Part shown: in pieces, positions 33,801-45,800 of the stretch
Numbering within the stretch: the stretch's first letter is position 1
Layout of the letters: every line of letters starts with the position of its first letter
Source of the DNA: Lumbricus rubellus
Taxonomy: Eukaryota; Annelida; Clitellata; Crassiclitellata; Lumbricidae
Direction of reading: 5' to 3'
Length of the DNA: 64,000 bases
Assembly: GCA_945859605.1 (NCBI GenBank)
Contig: OX243822.1
Location: 25,013,874 to 25,077,873 of the forward strand
Program-made: the position numbers and the translations under genes
The notes under the pieces: model-generated
What the model was told of the DNA's origin: nothing
The model's database searches: none
What the model saw: only the letters and a program-made list of their open reading frames with translations

Positions 33801-36800
33801 AACAATAGTAATAACGCGTATGGTACCGTCCACCTGTATAAAAATGGAGCGTCGTACATGCAAATTGCGGGTGGAGGGAGCACGAAAGGTTCGCAAAACC
33901 ATTCAATCGGTAGTAACATAGTTTTTCTAGGCGAGTTCGATTACCTCAGCATACACGCTTTTTCATCCGTCGCTACGAACATTTTGTGCCGCGACTTTTC
34001 GGCGGTATTCTTACGGCCCTAATTAATAAAAATTATTATATTCAAAATGCCTGTTGATAAATTTGGTCATACAGATTCAGGATCTACGCAAAGAGTAATT
34101 GCAGGGGGTGTTACGCTGTCCCAAGTAAACAGTACTTTTCTAAGGGTAGATGGAGCAAATCCGGCGACTGGGGATCTAAATATGAATGGCAACTGCATCA
34201 AAGGCCTGCCAATAACGAATACTCTGGATCAGGGAGTGGATGAAGCGCTAAGTTGGGGACAAGCCATAGAATTGATTACGAATCACGACGACTCTCCGTC
34301 AAACGATAATCATTTGACGAATAAAAAATACGTGGACGAACGAATTGCTTCGATAGTGTCTAGCTCCACTGCTGAGGCCGCTTTTGGACCGGCGTTTAGT
34401 GTTTACGCCCTCTTGGCTCAGGCTATCATCGCCAACACAATAACGCAAGTAACATTTGGAACTGTAAAATTCGATCCGGATAATTGTCTAGTCAATTCGA
34501 ACCGTTTCCTTCCTCGGAAAGCCGGCTGTTACATGGTTGCGACGTGTTTGGAAATACGCGACAGTAGTGGTAAATATTTCGAAGGTATTGGCTTGTACAA
34601 AAGTGGGGGAGTGTACACGCATATTGTCGGTGGCGTTGTTGACGGCGTTGGGTGGAAAAAATATGTATCGAGCACTACCCTAGTTCGATTAACTAATACC
34701 GATTATCTCGAGATATTTATTACTTCGCCTAATCCGGTAAATATTTTAGTTCGCGATTTTTCAGCGGCATACTTACGACCTTAGAATTCAAAACCGATTC
34801 AAGTTTTGAATTTGGGTACTACACTTCATCGACCATTCTATCATGAACTTCAATATACCACGCTCATTTTCTGTCCGTCCGATTGAAACCTCAGTAACTT
34901 GTCTGAAATCACCACTGCGTACGCTTCCGTATTGGCTGGCGGCGCCGTATTGAACGTGCCTTTGATCTGGATATCGACCACCGATGACTTCAGACGCTCA
35001 GATTGCTTGCTCACGTCAAACACCATAATCGGAAACAGATCTTTGAAGTCCGAGGGTGTGATATTGCATTGCGTCATTAGTTCGTCCATTCCATAGTATT
35101 TTTCACTGAACGCGGCTGCTGCTCGGTACGCCCGCGCGAATTGTTGATTCGGAAATGATAGGTTGTAGTCGACAACTGGGTATCGGTCCTGGTTCATCAT
35201 CACGAACATGTTCTTCAGATCGCAATGATTGAAAATGGATGGATTTTGTACTTGATCGCCGCTTTTGTCGGTTTGAAAACCCAAGATGATGTACCTAGGC
35301 TTCTCAGGTAATGTCTTGACGCTAAGTCTCCAGCTAAAATTAGTCGACTGTGCGACGGAGGTGGTATCGCATTGACGGGCTCTGTACGCAACTGGCAGCG
35401 ACGCTTTCGATTCGATAGTTTTGTACAATTGCATCTTCTCCATATCCGCGGGAATAACGTGAGGCATGAACCATGAGATTTTATCCAGCCTAACTTTCCC
35501 CGCGGGCGCAGCGGGCGCAACGCCCGCAGCGGCGGCTCTAAAAATTGCGTCATCATCGGCTTTACGAACCAGAGTTAGCGTATGTTTCACACCAAAAACA
35601 ACCTTGTCGTAATCATCGCAAAATCCGAAAATATGCTTCAATGGAACTACAAAGCTGAAAGTACCTTTGGCATTTGGTTTTTGAATTATATACAACTGTC
35701 TCACGGCGAAACCTTGATTATTCGCGATAGCAGCCGTCGCTCCGCTGTCCTTGTACCACAACTGATTCAATCCTTGAGCTAGTTGAAAATCATTCGGGTA
35801 TTTGAGTAATCCGAGCATCGTCGTTGCTTGACCCGGGTGAAATAACGATTCAATTTCCTGATTCGACAGTGAATACGAAATTTGGCTGAAAAGATGCATG
35901 AGCCCATTATTCGTAAGAGTTGCTTCATCGGCATTGACGTAGAAGGTGTTGTCTGCCTTCGTCAATCTACCCTCGAACAACAGGTAAGATTCTGATGGAT
36001 GACAAAATAGATCTTGAAGTTCGATATTTATTCTAATCTCGCCGGAGGTGTTTAGATTCGCCCCCGATATCGGCTCATACTCATACCATTCGTAGCGTTC
36101 GACGCTTTCATCGCTCAATGGTTGTTCGGTAAATCTCAGAATATCGGATGATTGCATTTTTACTACTACGCGATAATATATTTTTTACGCGACCTTCATT
36201 CCGGCGCCGTTCAGCGAGCGTACTAGATCTTGTATCGACATGGCGCCGTTCTTCTTCAGGCCCTCCCCCATCATCAGATTATTAATATTCGGGATATTCG
36301 GGATCGACCCTACGCTGCCGACGCCACTCAGCCGCTCTAAAATTTGTCTAGTTTCTGGCGTAACAGCCTGTTTCTGAGGAGTAGGAGCAGGAGTAAACAG
36401 TTTGGCCACCGCTTTGTCTACTAATCGTTTGCCGGCATCGATTGCGGTTGTTTTCCCAACGTCGATGGCCTTTTTCCCAATTTCTTTCGCCACGTCTTTA
36501 CTCGCGCTGAGAGCGGTCGTTGCTAATTGTTTGGCGGCGTTCGACGTTACTAGTCGTTTGAAAAATCCCGAAATTGTATCGAATATTCCCGATCCCCCGA
36601 TAACGTATTGTTTTCTATACCTCCTTCTATTAATGACTTGCATTTTTTCTGCATTTTACAATGTCATCATTATATTTTTGTAAGCATCTTTACTCAGCAC
36701 TTCCTGCCTCAATAACGCGTCGCACATCGCCACGATCTCGTTTCTCACGCCGGTATTACCTGCTTTGAAGCTTTGAAATCGTAGTTCTAGCTGTTTCGCT

Positions 36801-39800
36801 AATACGTTTGGATCTTCGGATATGACGATTACACCGCCGACGCCTTTGCCCGCTGTCGGTGTATTGCGAGTCCTCTTTTCCCATATCGGCTTGATAATTT
36901 CCCGATATTTGACGCTCGCAGATGCTTTCGGTTTGTTGGGATTTTTTGGCTGTCTGATAGCATCCGACGCGAGTAGAATCTCGGCGTAATCGTCTCTATC
37001 ATTATTATCGTATATCGACGTGTTCGGCTGTTTCATCGTCAACAACTCCCAAAGTCCCGGTGTTCCGCTATACGTCTTATTTCCAACCGTCACAGCGTCT
37101 CCTTGGATAAAAATCGGAGTATCGCCGATGTAGAATTGTCCATTTTTTGATCGTATTCCGAACGTCGTGTCTACGATTTTTCTATCAGAGGCGTATTGAT
37201 GAAGGTACTTGGTGGCCACATCACCTAATTCTAAAGTTCTAATATCCTCAGTCGGATCGTCGCTATACGCTTCTATCGAGGGATACTGAGGAAATTGAAT
37301 CTTCAACGAAGCGGGTAGCGTCTGTAGTGCGTTTGTAGTAGCTATCGAGTTTTCTTTGATGGCGGATAGTAAGACATTCTGCTCTTTGGAAATTGCGGAT
37401 TGCGACTCGACGATAGGCTTGTACAGCTTGGTTAATTCTTGTTGCAGCCCCGAATCCCCCAATCTCTCTGATAAAAAGTTTTGTTGAATATTCTTCTTGG
37501 ATTTCAGAAACTCTTCGACTATGAAATTTCTTTTCGCCGGGTCATCTATCTTTAGAAACGACATTTTTAATAAAAAATTTAATGTTTTACGATGTGTTTT
37601 TCGACATGTTTTTCTACATGTTTTTCGACGTGTTTTTCTACATGTTTTTCGACATGTGTAAAAACACAAGTTAGACGTATTTTCAGACATAGCGACATAG
37701 GTCTACATAGGTCTACAAAAACTCTACAAGTCTACATGATTTCATACATGTTCACGTTAGTCGTCTTTCTCACAGATTCGGTATTTTTCTCAAACATGCT
37801 TTGAAAGGACTGCCTGACTTCCTCTCTTCCCCGGTCGATGAGAGATTGTTTCGTTTCCTCATCCATCGCGTCCATCGCAACTTTCGACTTACTTTTGATT
37901 TCTTCTTTCATACCATTGAATTTTTCAATCTCACTTAGAATCAGAGAATATTCCTCGTCTGAAATGTGATCATCCACGAGTGCTTTTGAAATATGGTCGC
38001 TGATCGTGTTGAGCTTCGCATCAGCTAGCGTTTTGATCCTTTCATGCTTCTCCGCCTTCAGGGCGAGCTTTTTACAGATTCGGCTGCCAATTATACTCAA
38101 TAGCTCCGCACCTAGCGCTGTCCCTTCCATAGCAATAGCGATGGGGGTTGCAATTATGGTGGCTAGTACGCCGATTCCCGAAATTCCGAGCCCCATCGTG
38201 ATCGCCATGAGGACGTTGTCTACTACGCCGATTACGCTCACACTTCTATGGTACTTTTTACTCAACGCTGCTCTTTTGTCGCGTTCTTGCTCGATCTCCT
38301 TTTTGATTTCGCTAATCTTCTGAAGTCGATACGTTTGTGCAGACCCCGCGGCTATTTGTATTTCACCTTCTGGCGCAGAGGGTGTTATATTTTTTAGGTT
38401 TGGATAGAGTTTGATGCCTTCGTATTCCATTCTTTTATTTATTAGCAATATATATTTTTTTACCGTTGATAGTTTACACAGCATAGCGAATCTCCTTCGT
38501 TTATCGTTACTGCCGAATCGGAGTTGTTTTGAATGGAAACTATGATATCATCAATCACATCTTCTGAAATCACTCCGTCTAGTAGACTGCATCGTCGTTC
38601 TTTGATACTCTGTCTGAGGGAAACGAGGCAAAGTCCTGCCGCCATTTCTACACCTAGTCCAAGCCTTAGCGTATTTGCCGCCTTTGGTTGTATCGTGATA
38701 TCATTTTGCGCAAAAATCTCCCATCGCAGACCTCCTAGTTGTCTTACTGGGACGCGAGTAGCACCGCTCGTAATCTTCCAAAAGACTGAAACGGGCTGCG
38801 TTCTAACCTCTACCGGTCTAGTTGGTTTAGTTCCAAATTTGTGTATTGGTCTCGACATTTTTTAATAGAATAGATTATAATATCATGCCGAGAATCGGAA
38901 TGTTTTGAAACGGAGAGTTGGGGCCCAACAAAAGTCCTTCGCCCCTCGCATAGCCCGACCCTGTTTTCATGTACAACCCGGATGCCGTTATTGAGCTACC
39001 TTTTTGCCACGGGGACATGTACAAACCAGATCCGGCCGCTCTTATTTTGCACGCTATGTCACCTTTCTTGACATACATTACACCCGAACCGCTGATTTTA
39101 TCGACAAGTTTCGATCCAGCCGCGGCACCTAACCCACCTAATGCGCCCTGTGCTAAACTTGGCAGTACGCTACCAAGAAGGAACCGTCCCGCTGTCGCTA
39201 GAAACGGAAGTATCGCGCCTATGAATCCACCTTCGACTTTCTTGTTGTTCTCCAATTGCGTTTTACTCATTTTAATAATCATGCCAGTTCCTTTTTGGTA
39301 GGCTGCTGCCATTTTATTGATTTGCGCCCGGGTGAGAGCTAAAACGTGTTCGCCATTCAAATCATCATGCGATAGTTTGATACTCACGCCGCTCCCCGCT
39401 TCAAGTGATCTTTTAATTTTGTCTTGTTGCGCTTCTGAAATATTAACTTTTACGCCCATGTAACGATTCATTTTATTAATAAATTACAAAAAATTTCAAA
39501 CTTCCCTGATGTGAAATCGAATCGCCAATTCTTCGCCTCGAAGATTTAGTAGGTTCCCGTGTTGGTCTGTGAGTCTCGTTTCCATCGTTGAAATTGTAGA
39601 TAGCAAAATCGGGAGATATATCAAATTATGCGGCACTTCGATAATCTTGTAACCCGGGCCTACGTTTGGGAAAAAAGAATATATCACGTTTTCCGATGTT
39701 CCGTTAGTGTACGAAGACCCAATAATGTCGCTGGTCACTCTCAGGCTGCTTACACTCATTATATTCACCAAGTCCTCCGATTCATTATAGCCAGCATCAT

Positions 39801-42800
39801 AGGCCAATCTGTGAAAACCTAGAACCCTTCCTATCGAATTCTCTGGCGTAAAGTCAACCTGATAATCTCCTTCTATATTTACCACAGACCTCAGCGTATT
39901 GGTGTTTGGTGCTATTGAGATACAGTAATTTCCATTTACTCCGTCGAAATGTCCATTCCCCTTCATGACTCTCTGTATATATTCGTTGATATCCGTTATT
40001 TCGTAGCAACCCTCCGGAACTGCAATGTCAATCCACGGTGTGTCGGAATTCGGCGAATAGCTGAAGACGTTGTTTGTCGCATCGATATTTGGAAAAGAAT
40101 AGTACGTCTCGAGGGCAACTAAGGCCATTTCATATTTCTTATTCTTCTCCAGTTCAAGTAGTGGATTAAACTTCGTTCTGATTCGCGTGCTCTTTTCGCT
40201 TAGAAAAATGGAAAATGATGTTTTTGGTTCCGTGTTGCAGGCCGTCTTTTCCGTGTTTTCGGATATCTGTTTGAGAAACGATGATTCCATTTTTACTATA
40301 CAACACAATTTTACAATTTTACGCCGGTGGATCCTCGATTATATAAAATTCGTCGAGCCCGCATCGGTATTTACCATTGTACTTGTCGCTAGTCAGGTCT
40401 AAAACCACGAATCTGTGAGGTTGCTCCCATACTGTTTTGCATAGTTTTCTAAATTCATCTTTCGTCATGTCTGTACTCACGTGATCGTTGTAAATATGAT
40501 TACAATTTTTCAGGTCTTGTTTGAACAGGCAAATAAAGTTTGCATTTTCTCTGATTGTTTGGCGCGGTAATTTGAAATAATTCTGGGCGAGGTAAAAACA
40601 ATCTACATTACTATGCCTCCCCCGATTATAATACGTTTCACATTTGTTTTGTTTTTCCAATTGAAGATCATCGAATATCATCAGGTTCTTCTTTTCAGCG
40701 CTCAGATCTCTCGGGTCCGGTACATCGTCGGCGCTCTCAAAGAACTTGGCAATTATATCGGATTTAGCTTCTGAGTTTTTTGCCATTTCCTCCATAACAA
40801 GGTCTGGTGACGCATTTAGGCCCACGATTTCATCTCGGTGCTCGAACAACCGAACGATCGCTGCTTTCGGTAATTTTTCTTCGTATGCTTTTTTGATAAT
40901 ACGATATTCCGGTTGAAACAGAGAAGTGCCGAATACTTGTAAGTTATTATAATCCAACCAGTCTGGCCTGAGTAAAAGATTGAGAAGAAGCGTTGTTTTT
41001 CCACACGCCGATTTCCCAACTATCAAACCACGTATGCTTTTTGGTAACAACGGATTATTGAATCTTTTCGAGAGCGCTGTGCCCCAACTCATATCTCTAA
41101 TCTCCATTTTTAAAAATATATATTATTAAAAACGAAATGTATTGCGTAAAATGTAAAAAACAGACCCAGACGACAGATGTGCAGAACGCCGTGGCTAATA
41201 ATGGGAGATCGATGCTCAGAGGTGTTTGCGTCGTATGCGGGAAAACAAAAACTCAATTCGTGAAGGCGTCCGCTGTTGCGCAAGGTGGGGATCTAGTTAG
41301 TTCGCTGAACGCTGCCACTAGCAACATTAAATTACCTTGGGCCAAGTTTGCTGGTGAGGTACATTTGCCGGGCCATCAGTTTACTGGTCCCGGTACTAGA
41401 CTGGATTTGCGTCTGAATCCCAACGAAACCCCCAAAGATTGGAGCAAACCTATAAACAGGGTAGATAGTGCGGCATACGTTCACGACCTGGCATACAATC
41501 AACACACTGATACGGCTTCTAGGAATGTCGCTGATAGAGCAATGATAAACCAGCTGAATAATATTCCAAATCCTAGCTTACGAGAACGCGTAGAGAGGGC
41601 GATAGTCAAACCCATCTTGTCAGCTAAAACAAGCCTAGGTTTGGGTTTAAAAAAAGTCTAGAATTACAGCAGGACCTGAAATGGACTAATCAATTAGCGA
41701 ATGAATTACACAAACCAGTAGTGAGAAATTTTAGGACGAGGCGGGTCCGTGTTGGGGGGATTGACCAGATTTGGGCGGCTGATCTAATCGACATGCAGGC
41801 TTTCGCTAGAGATAATGATGGCGTGAAATTTCTATTGACCGTCATAGATGTGTTTTCCAAGTACGGATGGATCGTTCCATTACGTGACAAGAGTGGGAAG
41901 TCTACAGCTGATGGGTTCGTGAAGATACTCAGAGGCGGTCGACAGCCGGTCAAAGTTTGGTGCGACAAAGGGAAAGAATTTTATAATAAAAATGTGAAGA
42001 ATTTAGTCGAGTTGTATTCTACCGAGAACGAGGGGAAAAGTTGTATCGCAGAAAGATGGGTGCGTACGATGAAAGATAAAATGTTCAAGTACTTCACAGC
42101 TAATTCAACGAGAAGATATATCGATGTATTAGATGAGATGGTTAGTAATTATAATGACACGAGACATTCTTCGATCAAAATGACTCCCGCGAAGGCTAGT
42201 ATGAAAGTGAACGAAAAGACTGTATTTATGAATTTATACGGCGACGAGATTTCAGAGCCTATTACGCCAAAGTTTACAATCGGCGATCGGGTCAGAATAA
42301 CTAGGAAGAAGAACATTTTTGAAAAGGGTTATACGACTAGATGGGTGGAGGAGGTTTTTGTAGTATCTCAGGTTCAATACACAGATCCACCAACTTACAA
42401 GATTACTGATTCTGCGGGTGAGGAAATACAAGGCTCTTTTTACGAGCAGGAGCTACAGAAAACAACTCAAGAAATATTTAGAATCGAAAAAGTGATTAGG
42501 AAACGCGGGAAGAAATGTCTCGTGAAGTGGTTGGGCTACCCAGACTCGTTCAACTCGTGGATCAATAACGAAGACTTGTTCACATTGTGTTACGATTATA
42601 AACCAACGGTGTAAAATCGTTTGCGATATTGTAATCCCGTATCTACGTCGTAGTTCACTCACGCTCTTACATCACACAGGCATGAGTTGCCATTGCATTG
42701 ACAATTAACGACAATGATCTCGTTGTCGATCAAACTAACATCACACGGGGGGTGAGTTGCCATTGCGCCGACGACGAACGACGATGGGCTCGCGTGGCCC

Positions 42801-45800
42801 TTGTTGTCGATCCGGCTGTGGATTCTTGCATGAGCATTCATCGTCGTAGCATTCGCGGGTGTGGGCGTCAATTTTAGCAATGAACTTCGCTATCCACCGT
42901 CTTGTAAAATATGCATGCTTGCCGCTGCGCTCGGCGATTTTTCGTAATTCAGTAACAGTTTTCTTCGAGTAGTCCATTTTGTATACGCCGGAGAAATTTT
43001 TTTAAACTTTTTTTTTACTTTTTTTTTTTACTTTTTTTTTTTTACTTTTTTTACTTTTTTTTTTTTACTTTTTTAAGGCTGTACTGGTCAAATGGGCGAA
43101 GGTCAAGGCTGTACTGGTCAAATGAGTCAGATGCCTTCTTCCACTTCTACTGACATAGACATAGACATATTAAGTGGTGAGTATGCTGAAAGAACACAAT
43201 ATTAAAATAAACAGATTTGCTTGTTTTCTTCAGCGACCATAACCGTGACGTTGTAAATTTCTCAATGAGTTCATCGGGTGAGATCTTTGACCACCGTTGC
43301 ACGCTTTAACGGGCAATATAGGTGCCAAAGAGACAGACAGGCAGACATATACAGAGACAGACAGACAGAGAAAGAGAGAAAGTGAGAGCATCAATGCAAG
43401 CTCAAGGGTAAGCTGAGCATAGGGAGGTATATGCAGAATCCCTGCTCGTCATCAGCACATCGTTGACCAGGTAACAAGGGGTAACAAGTCCTTGGAGAAT
43501 ATGACTGTATGTATTTCAGGCCTGTGGACCAACAGGATGCAGAGTAGAAGACCTAATTCCGAACCCTCGGGGAACACCAAATTTCAGCCCAAATGTATCT
43601 GGTGACTCCGCAGACAACCATTGGGAGTTAAAACCGATGCAAGAGAAGAGGGGAGCCTCATTTTACCAACGCCCACGTCTGTATAATTCATCATGTTTTA
43701 GAGTAGGCCTATTCATTTTCTCTTTGCAACAGATCGAGCACAGGGTTGTGTTGGATCTCAACTCAGTTTAAGATGTCCAGAGATGAAGGTCATCCAGGTC
43801 ACAGCCGTAGTCCTTGGAGATTCTAAATGCTACGGGAAATCATGCTGTATCAAAGATAACGACTGTACTCATATTGCGAGTGAAAGTCATAGAACGGATG
43901 TCCGCAGTAGATGTGACAATAAACAAAGTTGTACAGTTGACGTTCTCAAAGTAAAGATCCCGTGTGGGTTCTTCAGTTCGTCTAACAACGACTTTGAACG
44001 CATCACATACAACTGCATGAATGTTCCACAAAGTAAGTTGGAATTCTTATAATGTCAGATGCTGTTATTATTGCTAATTCAATTTAACCCCAGTTTATAT
44101 TTATATCTCATGCAAGCAAAACAGTAAGGCGAGATATTGCCATTATTTTTAAAAACGAGTCTTTATAGTATCGTGGGCGATAATATTTTACTTCTACAAA
44201 GAAAACAATAACAATTTATATGGCGCCGTGACTATAGGCTAGTAGGCTTAGTTACAAGGGCGCCTATAAGGACGTTGTTCACTTTTTGGTCAAGTCCTTC
44301 AAAGTTATGAGGTTCACCGGAGTCTGCCTTCACGTTATAAAAAGTGGATGACGTACAGTAACTGTGGGTACCACTGGTTATGTGCCAGATGCACCATTTT
44401 TCTTTTACTGTCAGTCATAATATTATTATTCACCTCACTTCTATTTTCTTCGTTCCAAACTTCGGATGTGCTTATACAGCTGCAGAACATGCTAGGAGAT
44501 GCTGTTGCAAAGTCACACGAAAGTGAGAGTCAGAAGTGAGAACTTTCAAGCATTTATTGCATTCGAGCACAGGCATAGCACATGGAGCTATAGTAGTGCA
44601 ACCATGGGCGCCCGCAGAAATGTTTGCAGGAGGGGGCAAAACACGATGGTCAACGTTAAATTTTTTTAGCAAGAGGACAAAACAAAGCAAAGCGGGGAGT
44701 TAAGAACATGCATGGGTATTTTTCACAGAGGTTTCTTGATGTAAATTTTTCAGTTTCACTTTTTAAAATTTCTAATATGAATTGCTTCTTTTTGCAAGAA
44801 AATTTGTTCAAAAAATCGAAAACTATTAGTTAAAAGTAGACTTTTAAATTCTCTAATATGAAAATGTGAAGAAATTTGTTATAAACCCCAAAAGTAGTAG
44901 TGAGAAAAATAGATTTCAATTTTCCTGGTGGGGCAGGTGCCCCCTTGCCCCTATGTGCGGGCGCCCATGAGTGCAACATAATCAGATGTGATATCTTGGC
45001 TTTGCAGGGTCGACTACTGCAACACTTTCATCAAGGTCACATACAACACAGAACCTTCTGCAAACAACGGAGAATACACCGGAGAGAGAAACAGAAAACG
45101 GTACAAACACCGTTAAACGTAGGGGAGGTGGGGGCAAGTGTGGCATAAAGTCATAAAAAGTTGAATAAAACATGTAATATTCAACATATCAAGGTAAAAT
45201 TTGTTTTGTAGTGTAGCTAGATCATCGGTGCATCCATAAATTTGCTTAAATTGCAACTAGATACGAATTCTTTATCACAATCTAGCTTGGGGCGGAGGCA
45301 CCCAAAAGGCCACTCTTGCCCCACCATGTGGGGCATGAATATCATGCCACTTTTACCCCTAGTTGGGGGCAAGACTGGCATGCCCTTCGTACCCCAGAGA
45401 CAGTAACATAGGCTACGTATTCAACAATTTTGCTGTACGACAATAAGCAGGAATTTATGTCTTGCATATTAAATGAAACAATTGCACACAGCAATGCATA
45501 ATGTGATGAGAAGATCCCTTCCATGAAATCTCTCAAGCATCGGTTTTGCTAAGCAATCTAAAGAATTGACACTCTGTAGCTTGAATGACAAAAATTTCAA
45601 CAAAGCTAAATATTTCTGATATCTAAACAAAAGTCTTAGTCAGTAAACAACAAAGACAAAAGCACACAAGAAATAAGTCTATTGTGATTTTTAATTTTCT
45701 GCATTTTAAATGCATTTTTGTATTTCTCGGCTTCCATTGTCATTCCATTTTCGGTAGCCTACCTGCCATCGCAGAAGGTAGCCCCCTCTTTGCTCCATCT

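Larger units (their letters stand above)
27966..43151. mobile_element. Complete Polinton/Maverick (15,186 bp)
   Basis: Terminal inverted repeats of about 557-560 bp start AG and end CT, flanked by a 6-bp duplication. It contains the Polinton hallmark set: protein-primed PolB, retroviral-like integrase, FtsK/HerA-type packaging ATPase, adenain-like protease, major capsid and minor capsid (penton). Order: TIR ORF, PolB, zinc finger, protease, two spike genes (+ strand), then seven structural genes and the ATPase on the minus strand, then the PLA2 protein and integrase (+), then the second TIR ORF. The repeats differ at only a few positions, so insertion looks recent. One spike copy is frameshifted and the integrase lacks an obvious ATG, so present autonomy is unsure. 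Confidence 0.97.

Noticed and set aside
35215..35556. Open frame of 113 codons within the major capsid gene
   Set aside because: Alternate-frame shadow of the capsid protein.
37565..37690. CRKT-repeat N-terminal extension of the 303-aa protein
   Set aside because: It is a 12-bp tandem repeat, and the downstream ATG has the standard AT leader.
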